DNA of 64,000 nucleotides from Calditrichota bacterium (GTDB taxonomy: Bacteria; Electryoneota; RPQS01), in contig JACJVZ010000002.1 of NCBI GenBank assembly GCA_020637445.1, positions 659,187-723,186 on the forward strand, written 5' to 3'. The stretch's first letter is position 1; every line of letters starts with the position of its first letter. The notes under the pieces were generated by a model, which had not been told where the DNA came from, did no database searches, and worked only from the letters and a program-made list of their open reading frames with translations. Positions 9,964 through 18,236 of this stretch are shown here, one piece after another. The position numbers and the translations under genes were made by a program.

Positions 9964-9990
9964 AAAAAGCCCCTGCTTGCGCAGGGGCTT
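9964..9990 (-). terminator. Rho-independent terminator of the candidate small RNA
   Basis: 10-bp stem AAGCCCCTGC/GCAGGGGCTT (9967-9976 with 9981-9990), loop of 4, followed on the minus strand by five T. It is too far from any upstream coding stop to be the terminator of the 10336-12048 gene, which has its own at 10262-10295. Confidence 0.85.
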
Positions 9991-10061
9991 CATGGTCTCA
10001 TCCGGCTGGGAGGTGACCGGATGACAGGGAGGTCATTAGTATGGTGTTGCGAGTTTGCAAC
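9964..10061 (-). ncRNA. Candidate trans-acting small RNA with CCUCCC loops
   Basis: Minus-strand unit of about 98 nt. A promoter (TTGCGC-17-TATATT) ends 6-7 bases before the proposed start near 10061. The transcript would open with a hairpin GAGTT-GCA-AACTC (10063-10051). Next comes ATGAC/GTCAT (10036-10021) with loop CTCCCT, then CCGGATG-type stem (10023-9999; arms CATCCGG/CCGGATG) with an 11-base loop containing CCTCCC. It ends in a 10-bp GC-rich terminator stem with loop GCAA and five U. Two consecutive C-rich loops complementary to GGGAGG Shine-Dalgarno sites are the hallmark of several known anti-SD small RNAs. No open frame explains the region. The two loop hairpins share three bases (10021-10023), so they may compete. 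Confidence 0.6.
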
Positions 10062-10067
10062 TCACAT

Positions 10068-10096
10068 AATATACGCTCGACAATCAGCCTGCGCAA
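10068..10096 (-). promoter_or_regulatory. Predicted promoter of the candidate small RNA
   Basis: Minus-strand -35 TTGCGC (10096-10091), 17-base spacer, -10 TATATT (10073-10068). It has the same architecture as the promoters before the genes at 28600 and 8395-9579. Confidence 0.6.
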
Positions 10097-10261
10097 GACC
10101 TTTCGCGCACAGTTCATCCGTGGGTTCGTTGTGTAAGCAATTAATTCACGATATTTCGTGAAGCATTCAACAACATGGGAAGAGGCATCGGAGGGTCAGC
10201 ACAATTAGTGACTATCTCACCGTATGTCTTCGTGTCTTGCAATTTGCAATGCCAAACAATA

Positions 10262-10295
10262 CAAAACGGCGGCTCAAATTGAGCCGCCGTTTTTA
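10262..10295. terminator. Bidirectional terminator after the 10336-12048 gene
   Basis: Perfect inverted repeat ACGGCGGCTC/GAGCCGCCGT around AAATT, with AAAA on the left and TTTTT on the right. It lies about 40 bases downstream of the stop of the minus-strand secreted-protein gene. Confidence 0.85.
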
Positions 10296-10335
10296 TGTCA
10301 TACGTGTCGTGACTTGAAGTCACAATGAGACAAAG

Positions 10336-12048
10336 TTACTTCATTAGCACGAGCTTTTGCGTCGATGTGAAGCTGCCGGAATGAAGCTGCGCGAAGTAGA
10401 GTCCTGACGGCAGATCATTGGCCGCGAACTCAACCGTGTACGAACCCGCATTCATCAAGCCGTTCACCAGCGTGGCCACTTCCTGACCCAGCGAGTTGTA
10501 AATCTTCAGCGAGACGTCGGCAGTCACGGGAACGTCAAACTTCAACTGCGTACTCGGGTTGAACGGATTCGGGAAGGCGCCTTGGAACGCGAAGTCCGTA
10601 GGAACACCCTCGACGCCGTCATCCACGGCCGAACCCGCAACGGTAACCGTCAACGTGCCCGTGCCGCTTTCCGTGCCATAGCCACCGACGCGCAGCAGAT
10701 AGGATTGACCTTCAACCACGTCGACGACAAGGCGCGACGTGAAATCCAAGCAATCTACTCCATTTTCGTCGACGCCGTCGTCGTTGCAGCCATAGAAGTC
10801 GTCGTTAGTCGTGGGGCAATCGGCGACCTCAGAGGTTCCATTCGTGTAGATGGCCATGCGCGTGTCATAGTCAGCCTGACCACACAGGGAGAACGATGCT
10901 TCACCGGTCGTCGGAGCAATAAAGTTGAACCAAATGTCCGGGCCGAATGCGACGCCGAATCCTTCGTTGCAGGAAGCGGGCAGTGCGGCGATAGACGCAT
11001 CAATGGTCGCTTCCAACGTGCTGTAACCCGTGTCGCCAAGTTCAAGCATCGTCGGCGAATCGCAATTGTCGTTGCTTGCGGGCAATGCCGTCAACATGAC
11101 GTCCAGCGTCGTCGTGCCGCCGTCCGTGACGTTCACGTCCTGCTCGACATAGGTTTCATAACCGGTCAGCGAGAACGTGATGTCCTGCATGCCGACGTTG
11201 GCTTCCAAAGTATAGGCACCGGTGCCGTCCGTCGTCGTGCTGTGGCCGCCGCCGGCAACCATGACACCCTGAAGCGGCGAGCTGGTTTCACTGTCTTCAA
11301 CCATTCCTACGACAAAACCCGTCGGGCCGGCTTCACCGGCTTCGAGCACCACGTCGTCGACGAGGATCAAGAGCTTGTCATTGGAAATGTGGTGGATCGC
11401 AACATAGAAAGGCGATCCCGCGTAGGCGGAAAGATCAAACGTATACTGCGTCCAAGTCGCCGGAATATTCAGGTGCTGCGTACCGATCAGGTTCGAGAAG
11501 CTGGCCGGTTGAGTGTCGGTCGTGGAGACCTTCACTTCGAACGACTCAAGCCAGCTCGAGCTTGCCGAAGCCGCCCAAAACGTCAGAGTGATGTCGCCCG
11601 TGAGATTTTGCTGCGGAAGAACCAGATAATCGTCGTTGGCGCTCGCAGGTACGTTGTAGATGTTGCAGGCGAACTTCGTTCCCGAGTGACCCGGAATCGC
11701 CGGAGCGACCGTCGAGCCGTCGAAGACCAGCCATTGAGAAAAGTCAATCGGCCAAATTGTTTCAACGGTGTTTTGACCGCCGTCCACGTCGATTTGAACC
11801 CAGCCTGCGGGAAGCGAACCGACTGGAATCGCATCAAAATTCTCGGACAGCACGATTTCATCGAGCGTGCCCGCACGGCGTGAACCAACTGCCGGAAGTT
11901 CGTAATTCGAATTGGAACCGGTGACGTCAATCACCGCGCCGTTCTTGACAACCAATCTCGCGTCAGGTCCCTTCACCTTGCCCGCGAATGCCGTCCCGAC
12001 GACAATCAGACACAAAGCTAAAACAAACAATTTTGCAAATTTTTGCAT
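10336..12048 (-). CDS. Secreted multidomain T9SS protein (choice-of-anchor J type)
   Basis: 570 aa. Signal peptide at residues 1-22 (ends TAFAGK). Residues about 65-240 resemble a cleaved-adhesin / choice-of-anchor J beta-sandwich (SLPAGWVQID near its start, LLILVDDVVLE near its end). Residues about 245-315 form a carboxypeptidase-regulatory-like domain (GMVEDSETSSPLQGVMVAGG). Residues about 325-475 resemble a pre-peptidase C-type domain, and the C-terminal ~85 residues (FPNPFNPSTQ, LGQEVATL, KLVLMK) are the T9SS sorting domain. GGAG lies 8 bases before the ATG. It probably binds other surface polymers or proteins; no catalytic domain is visible. Confidence 0.87.
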   Translation of the reverse strand: MQKFAKLFVLALCLIVVGTAFAGKVKGPDARLVVKNGAVIDVTGSNSNYELPAVGSRRAGTLDEIVLSENFDAIPVGSLPAGWVQIDVDGGQNTVETIWPIDFSQWLVFDGSTVAPAIPGHSGTKFACNIYNVPASANDDYLVLPQQNLTGDITLTFWAASASSSWLESFEVKVSTTDTQPASFSNLIGTQHLNIPATWTQYTFDLSAYAGSPFYVAIHHISNDKLLILVDDVVLEAGEAGPTGFVVGMVEDSETSSPLQGVMVAGGGHSTTTDGTGAYTLEANVGMQDITFSLTGYETYVEQDVNVTDGGTTTLDVMLTALPASNDNCDSPTMLELGDTGYSTLEATIDASIAALPASCNEGFGVAFGPDIWFNFIAPTTGEASFSLCGQADYDTRMAIYTNGTSEVADCPTTNDDFYGCNDDGVDENGVDCLDFTSRLVVDVVEGQSYLLRVGGYGTESGTGTLTVTVAGSAVDDGVEGVPTDFAFQGAFPNPFNPSTQLKFDVPVTADVSLKIYNSLGQEVATLVNGLMNAGSYTVEFAANDLPSGLYFAQLHSGSFTSTQKLVLMK

Positions 12049-12118
12049 GTCTCTTTCTCCAAGTTGTTCTTTCCTCCCGCCCGGGGTGCGGTACGGAAAA
12101 TATTGAAATGGTGAATTC

Positions 12119-13825
12119 TTATTTCAGTAAAACGATCTTGACGGTTTGTTTCAAGTCGGTCGTCCGCGCGCGCACGAAATACATGCCGCTGGACACGCGG
12201 TTAGCCGTCCAGAAAAATTTATGACTTCCCGCGGTTAATTTGCCGCTGTGCAAAGTCTCCACCAACCGTCCGGTAATATCGAAAACTTCCAGAGTCACGG
12301 TTTGTTCGCGCAGAACGTCCAGCGACAGATTCACTGTCGAGTTGAACGGATTGGGGTAAGCCGGATGCAGCTTGAAGGCTTGCGGCAAACCAATCCCGCG
12401 GTCGTCGGCGTCGAGCAACGGAGTTTGGAAATGCAGGGTGTAGTTGTTCACTTGACCTGAATCCAACTCCAAAAAGTCTTCGACGTGCAAGCTCCACGTG
12501 CCGTTCGCGGCGAGGCCGTTGAACGTCGATAGAGGCTGCTCCGGCACAAACGAACCGGTATAAGGTCCCATGCCGCTCCCGATCGGCGTCGCCGCTTGAT
12601 CGTCAAAACGGCAGTTCACCATATCCGCTCCAAGCTCTACGCCGCCCGGCGGATTATAGAGTGTGATCGTATCTCCGTTCGGATGAGCCAGAGAAATAAT
12701 CAAATCCGACATAAACGTGTGAGTGATGTTCACCGTTACGTCAAGGTCGAGAATCGTCGAGTCAATTCCGGTTACTTCGAGATCGACTTCTGCACGCCCC
12801 GCGGCCGCATCCGGAATCGTCACGGCTCGTCCAAAATATGTAACATCCGTGAACGTCAAGGTCGGAACCATCTGCAGGTTCTGCGTGGTTGTCTGACCTT
12901 CCATCACCGTTACTCCGTCGACGATTGCGTCAAGGTAATTCGTCGCCCGCGCCGCCATCCGGTACGTGCCGTCCGCAATACGGGATAAGACATATTCACC
13001 GTCGGCATTCGTTGTCGTCCGGCCAATCGTGTCGGCTCCGGTCGTGTCGACAATGGATGTGTCAATGAGAAAGACCGTCGCGTTGGCAATTGGACTGGCG
13101 GTGACGGAGTTCGACACCGTTCCGGTAATCGCGGGCGCGCCGTTGATTTCCAAGCTGAAATCCAAAAGCTGCCCGACGTCTCCGGCAAAACGGTCATAGA
13201 CTACCAGCCGCCACTGACCTTGCGCGTCATGTCCGGCAAAAACAGTGTCGATATTTCGCAGCGGCTGAAATCCGCCCGTGAACGGCGGAAGTCCGTCATA
13301 TATAGACGTGAGTGCCTGATCGTCGAACCACGTTCCCGTCATGTTGACGATATTGTCGGCGGGAAACAGATCCAAAAGCAAGACACGCGCCACGGAATCG
13401 ATCGTCGTATCGCGATAGACGTTGAAATACTGGTACGTCGTATCGTGAGTTACCGTGTCGATACTTTGTATCGTCGAATCCTGATGATCAAAGACTGAGT
13501 CGTCATACGTCGAATCGCGCTCAAGCCAAATGGCCAAATCGCGAACCCACGTGTGCTCAAGCGTCACGCCCACGTCCACGTCTTCAACGTTGTAAGATTC
13601 GGGAATCTCGATGACTGCCACTGTCGTGTCGAAGTCTTGGATCGGCATGGGCAATCCCGTTGCCGTGTAAAGACTGTCAAGCGAGACGTGCGGCGTCCTC
13701 ACGTGTTGTTGACGCGGCAAAGTGCGACCGGCGTGTTTGCGCGGCTCGACACTGGTTTTTGCCAATGCGAATCCGAACACCAACACCAGCAAGATGAAAG
13801 CGACGTTAGTCTTTCGTAAGATCAA
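12119..13825 (-). CDS. Secreted protein with two P-domains and T9SS sorting domain
   Basis: About 568 aa from the TTG at 13825. The open frame continues in phase to another TTG at 13870, and neither has a good ribosome binding site, so the start is uncertain. The hydrophobic stretch NVAFILLVLVFGFALA is a signal peptide. Two proprotein-convertase P-type beta-sandwich domains are visible: about residues 50-235 (VDVGVTLEHTWVRDLAIWL) and about 315-460 (VTVNITHTFMSDLIISLAHP). A carboxypeptidase-regulatory-like domain lies between them and a T9SS domain (YPNPFNSTVN, KIVLLK) follows. No protease domain is attached, so the P-domains probably act as binding or stability modules. It lies downstream of and slightly overlaps the GNAT gene. 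Confidence 0.8.
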   Translation of the reverse strand: MILRKTNVAFILLVLVFGFALAKTSVEPRKHAGRTLPRQQHVRTPHVSLDSLYTATGLPMPIQDFDTTVAVIEIPESYNVEDVDVGVTLEHTWVRDLAIWLERDSTYDDSVFDHQDSTIQSIDTVTHDTTYQYFNVYRDTTIDSVARVLLLDLFPADNIVNMTGTWFDDQALTSIYDGLPPFTGGFQPLRNIDTVFAGHDAQGQWRLVVYDRFAGDVGQLLDFSLEINGAPAITGTVSNSVTASPIANATVFLIDTSIVDTTGADTIGRTTTNADGEYVLSRIADGTYRMAARATNYLDAIVDGVTVMEGQTTTQNLQMVPTLTFTDVTYFGRAVTIPDAAAGRAEVDLEVTGIDSTILDLDVTVNITHTFMSDLIISLAHPNGDTITLYNPPGGVELGADMVNCRFDDQAATPIGSGMGPYTGSFVPEQPLSTFNGLAANGTWSLHVEDFLELDSGQVNNYTLHFQTPLLDADDRGIGLPQAFKLHPAYPNPFNSTVNLSLDVLREQTVTLEVFDITGRLVETLHSGKLTAGSHKFFWTANRVSSGMYFVRARTTDLKQTVKIVLLK

Positions 13826-14264
13826 TGGAATAGTAGACTCGGCCGGCTGAATCGGCCTTGTAATAATCAAAGAGGTACTGCGCCACCATGTTCATGTTTT
13901 CCACGGTGCAGTCAATGTGCGAGTACTTTGCCTTTGTCGCCCAGCGGATCGCATGGTCGAAGAGCTGACGCCCGAAGCCTTTTTCGCGCTGACTTGGTCT
14001 GACAAACAGATCCAGAATCGTCGGGACGCGATCTGCTTCCAACGTGGATGGAGTTAGGTACATGAGTAGAAATCCTACGGGAATTCCACTCGATGTGCGA
14101 CCGATAAAGATTGAACCCAATCGGTCGTTGTCCAAAATCTCCTTCAAATATTCCTGATTGACATCATCAGGATGAGCTTCGTATTCTTCGCCATCGGCTT
14201 GATATTCGGCGACCAGCTCGAGCAGCTGGGCAAGGTCCGCAGTCGTCGCGGTGCTGACAATCAT
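13806..14264 (-). CDS. GNAT family N-acetyltransferase
   Basis: 152 aa from ATG at 14264; an in-frame GTG at 14291 would add nine residues. The core shows the GNAT acetyl-CoA site VRPSQREKGFGRQLFDHAI (the RxxGxG/A pattern, near residue 90-108) preceded by the strand ILDLFV. Substrate is unknown. Single-domain GNATs of this size acetylate small amines, antibiotics or protein N termini. It overlaps the start region of the following secreted-protein gene. Confidence 0.85.
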   Translation of the reverse strand: MIVSTATTADLAQLLELVAEYQADGEEYEAHPDDVNQEYLKEILDNDRLGSIFIGRTSSGIPVGFLLMYLTPSTLEADRVPTILDLFVRPSQREKGFGRQLFDHAIRWATKAKYSHIDCTVENMNMVAQYLFDYYKADSAGRVYYSIDLTKD

Positions 14265-14389
14265 CGGATTGAGGACGGTGCCCCGCGGCACCCAATTTTC
14301 TTTCTTATTGGCTGGTTAAGGATTTACCGAAATACAAAGCGAACATTATGCCAACTTACGGTAAATTTGGCAAATTCGCCAGACCCAAA

Positions 14390-15592
14390 TTAATTCATGT
14401 TTTCCAATAGGATAGCCTGACCCTGACCGACCCCGACACAGAGACTGGCAATTCCCCACCTCGTCCCGGCATCACGCATGCTGCGTGCAAGGGTGCCTAA
14501 AATGCGCGCCCCGGACATCCCGAGGGGGTGGCCAATGGCAATGGCGCCGCCCTTAGAATTCACACGGTCGATATGAGGATCAAGTTCCGCCAGAACTGCC
14601 AGAGCCTGCACCGCGAAGGCTTCGTTGATCTCCCACAAACCAATTTCAAACTTGGTGACTCCCGTCCGGGCAAGCAACTTTTCTACGGCGTCCACCGGTC
14701 CGATTCCCATGTAACGGGGATCAACTCCCGCCGAAGCCGAGGCGACAATCCGCGCCAATGGCTTTAGATTGTGGTCTTTGATGAATTTCTCAGAACAAAT
14801 CAGCAGGGCTGCTGCTCCGTCATTCAAGCTGGACGAATTTCCCGCCGTGACCGTGCCGCCTTTGCGAAAAGCCGGCCGGAGGGTGGCAAGTTTTTCCAGT
14901 GTGGTGTCTTTGCGCGGGCCTTCGTCGCGGTTTACGACGATCGGGTCGCCTTTGCGCTGGGGAATTTCGACCGGAATGATCTCTTCTTCGAATAGTCCGC
15001 GTTCGTGAGCCATGACGGCCTTCTGGTGCGATTCAAAGGCGAATTGATCCTGTAACTCGCGGGGAATTTTCCAACGTTCATAGATATTCTCCGCCGTCTC
15101 GCCCATAGACTCCAGCGGGAACAGCTCTTTCATCGCGGGATTCGGATAGCGCCAGCCCAAAGTCGTGTCCCACGCGGTCAAGTTGCCGAAATCGAAACCA
15201 CCCGCGAGTTTCGGCACACTGAACGGAGCGCGGGTCATGGACTCCACTCCTCCTGCAATGTAACAATGTCCTTCACCTGATGCAATGGCCCGGAAAGCGA
15301 TTGCGGCGGCTTCCATTCCGGACGCGCACAGCCTGTTGATGGTCACGGCGGGAACGGAGTGGGGGAGGCCCGCAAGCAGGACGGCCATGCGCGCGACGTT
15401 GCGGTTATCTTCACCCGCTTGATTGGCGCAGCCCATGTAGACTTCGTCGATCAAACCGGGGTCGAGTTCGTTGCGTTCGACAATTCTTTTCAACACCAGC
15501 GCGGCCATGTCGTCGGGCCGGACTGCTTTCAGGATACCATTGTGTTTGCCCACTGGAGTGCGGAGAGCGTCAACGAGAAATGCTTGGGTCAT
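14390..15592 (-). CDS. Acetyl-CoA acyltransferase (thiolase)
   Basis: 400 aa, standard thiolase length. It catalyses CoA-dependent cleavage of 3-ketoacyl-CoA or the reverse Claisen condensation. The nucleophile lies in NRLCASGMEA (Cys89), the catalytic His in AIGHPLGMSGAR (about residue 355) and the second Cys in SLCVGVGQG (about residue 383). The N-terminal block CANQAGEDNRNVARMA resembles the PcaF/FadA-type branch. No other beta-oxidation or aromatic-degradation gene is adjacent, so the substrate chain length is not known. Confidence 0.93.
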   Translation of the reverse strand: MTQAFLVDALRTPVGKHNGILKAVRPDDMAALVLKRIVERNELDPGLIDEVYMGCANQAGEDNRNVARMAVLLAGLPHSVPAVTINRLCASGMEAAAIAFRAIASGEGHCYIAGGVESMTRAPFSVPKLAGGFDFGNLTAWDTTLGWRYPNPAMKELFPLESMGETAENIYERWKIPRELQDQFAFESHQKAVMAHERGLFEEEIIPVEIPQRKGDPIVVNRDEGPRKDTTLEKLATLRPAFRKGGTVTAGNSSSLNDGAAALLICSEKFIKDHNLKPLARIVASASAGVDPRYMGIGPVDAVEKLLARTGVTKFEIGLWEINEAFAVQALAVLAELDPHIDRVNSKGGAIAIGHPLGMSGARILGTLARSMRDAGTRWGIASLCVGVGQGQAILLENMN

Positions 15593-15717
15593 GTGATGGG
15601 GGTTAAAAGTGAAATATGAAATAAGAAGTCAGAACAAGACAAACTGCCGTCGGCCTCTGGCCGTCGATGCCAAGGGATACCTATGCCTGCGGCAGGGAGG
15701 TCATAGAGAAGTCCGGG

Positions 15718-16302
15718 TTACGTTTTGCGTTCAAAGACTTTCAGCCGCCAAGTCAGGAACGCGCCTAACGCGAGGAGGAATACCGCGAAGATGGTATGCC
15801 GGACAACTTCCACGACGGCGAAGAGTTTGAAAATGGTCGCGTGAAAATGGTAGCCCAAAAACAGCAGAAGGGGAACGTAAATCAATACTGCTGCAAAGTC
15901 CGTTGCGATGTAACTTGCCGCGCGCATGTTGCGAATACCCGCGAAGAGCGGTCCGAAAAATCTCAAACCCACGACGAACCGGAACGCAAACACCGCCCGC
16001 ACGAGTCCGCTTGTTCCGGTCGGCAAGGCTTTGGCAACTCGCGACCGCTCGACTCGTTCGATCAATCTGGAAACGCGCGGAGAGCGCAGGCTTGCGAGCC
16101 TGTACAAAACAAAATCTCCGCCGAGAATTCCCAGCATGGCCGCGATCGTCGTCGGTACGGAATGCAGTTCGCTGCTGCTGATCAGATAGCCGAATCCCAA
16201 CAGCAGTACTTCTTCCGGCAAGGGCAGCAAATAGCCCGAGAACAGCAGCGCCAATACGATGCCAACGTACGAAACATGCTCAAGACTCGGCAAATACTCC
16301 AT
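15718..16302 (-). CDS. DedA family (SNARE-associated) inner-membrane protein
   Basis: 194 aa with four to five hydrophobic segments. The N-terminal re-entrant region LLFSGYLLPLPEEVLLLGFGYL has the conserved P-x-P-E-E core of DedA proteins, and the FRFVVGLRFFGPLFAGI block is the conserved R-x3-P-type region of the family. DedA proteins are thought to flip undecaprenyl phosphate or phospholipids across the membrane. It is short compared with typical E. coli DedA proteins (about 220 aa). It follows the putative outer-membrane protein gene by six bases and may be co-transcribed. Confidence 0.85.
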   Translation of the reverse strand: MEYLPSLEHVSYVGIVLALLFSGYLLPLPEEVLLLGFGYLISSSELHSVPTTIAAMLGILGGDFVLYRLASLRSPRVSRLIERVERSRVAKALPTGTSGLVRAVFAFRFVVGLRFFGPLFAGIRNMRAASYIATDFAAVLIYVPLLLFLGYHFHATIFKLFAVVEVVRHTIFAVFLLALGAFLTWRLKVFERKT

Positions 16303-16308
16303 GAGATT

Positions 16309-17187
16309 CTACTCGCTGCCGAACAGCACGATACGGAGTCCCCAGCCCCACGTAAATTGCTGCTTGAATTCCTGCAGTCCTTTTTGGTTTCCGGCCATCA
16401 TCGCCGAATAGAGTGCGAGGTCGGCGTGCTTGCCGGGCAGGACTATTCCAACTAAGCTGCGATAATATTGATTATCGGGAGTCTTGCGCTTCAAACGATA
16501 CGAATAGGGTTCGAGTTCGCCGATCAAATACTCCCAGTAGTGGGACATGAACGGATAGGCTCCTTTGCGGAATCTCCAGCGTGCAATCAACTCGGCGCCG
16601 GGACCGTGAGTATACGACTTGTCATACGAATCGCCGAAAAAGACTTTGTCCTGCGCGCGAAGATCAAAACTCGCCTTGCCCAGCGGGATGCGAACGGCTG
16701 CTTCGGGCATGACGAAATTGCCGACGTCCGGCGGGCCGAAGATGTGAAACCAAAGGTCGTCGTAGCCGTGATCGGATTCGTGCCGTACGGAAAACCCGAA
16801 TTCGATGTTGCCGCCTTGGCCGAAGGTCTTCTCGCCCAAGCGGTCCAGGGCAAACATCGTGGAAAATCCAAACACGCCGCGCCACAAATTTACACTGTGA
16901 TCTTCTCCGGGATACGGCTCGACATGATCGTTGTCGGATTCAAGTTCGAGCATTCCGTGAAACCCCAGCCGGAGCGTCGTGCGCTTGCTGTAAATTGCTC
17001 CGAAGCCGAAATCCGCTCCGCCCGTGCGGGTTTCGCGCGGAAGATATTGCCATGAAGGAAACGTCGCATCTCGCGACGCGCTGAGGCCGCTGTTGATTGC
17101 ACGCGACGCGCCGGGCATAGTTTCCCACGTCGCGGCAAATGAGCTCGCGCAAGCTAACAGGACGATGAAAAGAACTCGAGACATCAT
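16309..17187 (-). CDS. Putative outer-membrane protein of unknown family
   Basis: 292 aa from ATG at 17187, which overlaps the stop of the upstream lipoprotein gene as ATGA. The signal peptide is MMSRVLFIVLLACASSFAAT. The rest alternates aromatic and charged residues in short strands (LRLGFHGMLELES, IEFGFSVRHES, FTWGWGLRIVLFG), which suggests an outer-membrane beta-barrel. The last residue group is not a classical aromatic C terminus. I do not recognise a named family. Linkage to the lipoprotein suggests a shared envelope role. Confidence 0.7.
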   Translation of the reverse strand: MMSRVLFIVLLACASSFAATWETMPGASRAINSGLSASRDATFPSWQYLPRETRTGGADFGFGAIYSKRTTLRLGFHGMLELESDNDHVEPYPGEDHSVNLWRGVFGFSTMFALDRLGEKTFGQGGNIEFGFSVRHESDHGYDDLWFHIFGPPDVGNFVMPEAAVRIPLGKASFDLRAQDKVFFGDSYDKSYTHGPGAELIARWRFRKGAYPFMSHYWEYLIGELEPYSYRLKRKTPDNQYYRSLVGIVLPGKHADLALYSAMMAGNQKGLQEFKQQFTWGWGLRIVLFGSE

Positions 17188-18230
17188 TCGTAAAACTCGA
17201 ATTCTACTAAATGAAGTCCCGCACCGCGATCTTCCTGTTGACTCCAATAGCTAATCAGAATCTTGCGGCCGCCGTCTCGCTTGTACTCGGGATGCTGGTA
17301 GACGCGGCTGATCCAGAACTCGCGCGGAGAGTCGCCGGTGAAGAGCAGCAAACTGAACGACCCTGATATGAGATTCGGGTCCCAAGTTTGCGAAAGATAG
17401 ACGTCATTAGTTTCGTAATACGTGCGGATATAGGTGTATGATCCGATCCAGGCATTGTCGTCGACGATGACGTCCGATACATAGAGGCTGCGGTCGGTGT
17501 AGAGATACGACGACCATTCGTAGATGTCGGTTCTGAAGTAGCTGTAGCTTTCGATGTCTTCGATTGCTTCGGGACGCACTCTGGCCGCAAACCCGTTGTC
17601 GCTTTCGCCGTTCCACGCTAAACCGAACAAATAGACATACCCGTCCTCGTCCAAACGGGGGCTGTATCCCATGCTTTGGGTAAACAGTTCGTAGCTTCGC
17701 TCTGCATTCAAATCTTGGTCGAGCCGAACTAAGACCGTGCTGTAATCCCGAATAGAGGAATAGCTGTAGAAGCGGACTTTCCTGACAAAAATGTAAACCG
17801 TTTCACCAATCTTTAGTCCGCCGATTGGCCAAAGCCTGAATTGATAGGAACTGAGCGTGTCGCTGTTCCATTCCTGTTCGTACTCCGTATACGGAATAAT
17901 CTGTTTCAGATTCCCCGTCGAGTCCGTAACCCACTCGAGGGCGTTGCCTGTCGGTGCGCCGCGGCCGTGATGAATGCCTGCACTATTCGAAAGAGCATGA
18001 AAACCAATTTCACTCGTGTCCGAGATCAGCGTTTCGCCGAAAACCCACAGCGATTCGTCGTCGTTTAGCGGAATTGAAAAGGCGCCTTCTTGCGTCAGCG
18101 CGCCGGGAAACATGTTCATGACGCCGACTTCGTGCGCTTTGCCGAACGTGTAGTCGTCCTCGCCCCAATTCTTTAGACATCCTGTAAGAAGCAGAGCGGG
18201 AAGCGAGAGGATGAAGAAGAGGGCGCGCAT
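17184..18230 (-). CDS. Lipoprotein with beta-propeller-like fold (DUF4185-like)
   Basis: 348 aa. The N terminus MRALFFILSLPALLLTGC contains a lipobox (LTGC, Cys18). The body has repeated WVFGET..., VYIFVRKVR and YVYLFGLAW strands resembling the DUF4185-type beta-propeller found in some glycoside-binding or hydrolase-like lipoproteins. That assignment is tentative. It is translationally coupled to the putative outer-membrane protein downstream and follows the patatin gene by six bases. Confidence 0.7.
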   Translation of the reverse strand: MRALFFILSLPALLLTGCLKNWGEDDYTFGKAHEVGVMNMFPGALTQEGAFSIPLNDDESLWVFGETLISDTSEIGFHALSNSAGIHHGRGAPTGNALEWVTDSTGNLKQIIPYTEYEQEWNSDTLSSYQFRLWPIGGLKIGETVYIFVRKVRFYSYSSIRDYSTVLVRLDQDLNAERSYELFTQSMGYSPRLDEDGYVYLFGLAWNGESDNGFAARVRPEAIEDIESYSYFRTDIYEWSSYLYTDRSLYVSDVIVDDNAWIGSYTYIRTYYETNDVYLSQTWDPNLISGSFSLLLFTGDSPREFWISRVYQHPEYKRDGGRKILISYWSQQEDRGAGLHLVEFEFYE

Positions 18231-18236
18231 GTTCGT

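Noticed and set aside
10141..10323. 60-codon minus-strand open frame between the small RNA and the T9SS gene
   Set aside because: It spans a terminator hairpin, has no ribosome binding site and has low-quality composition.
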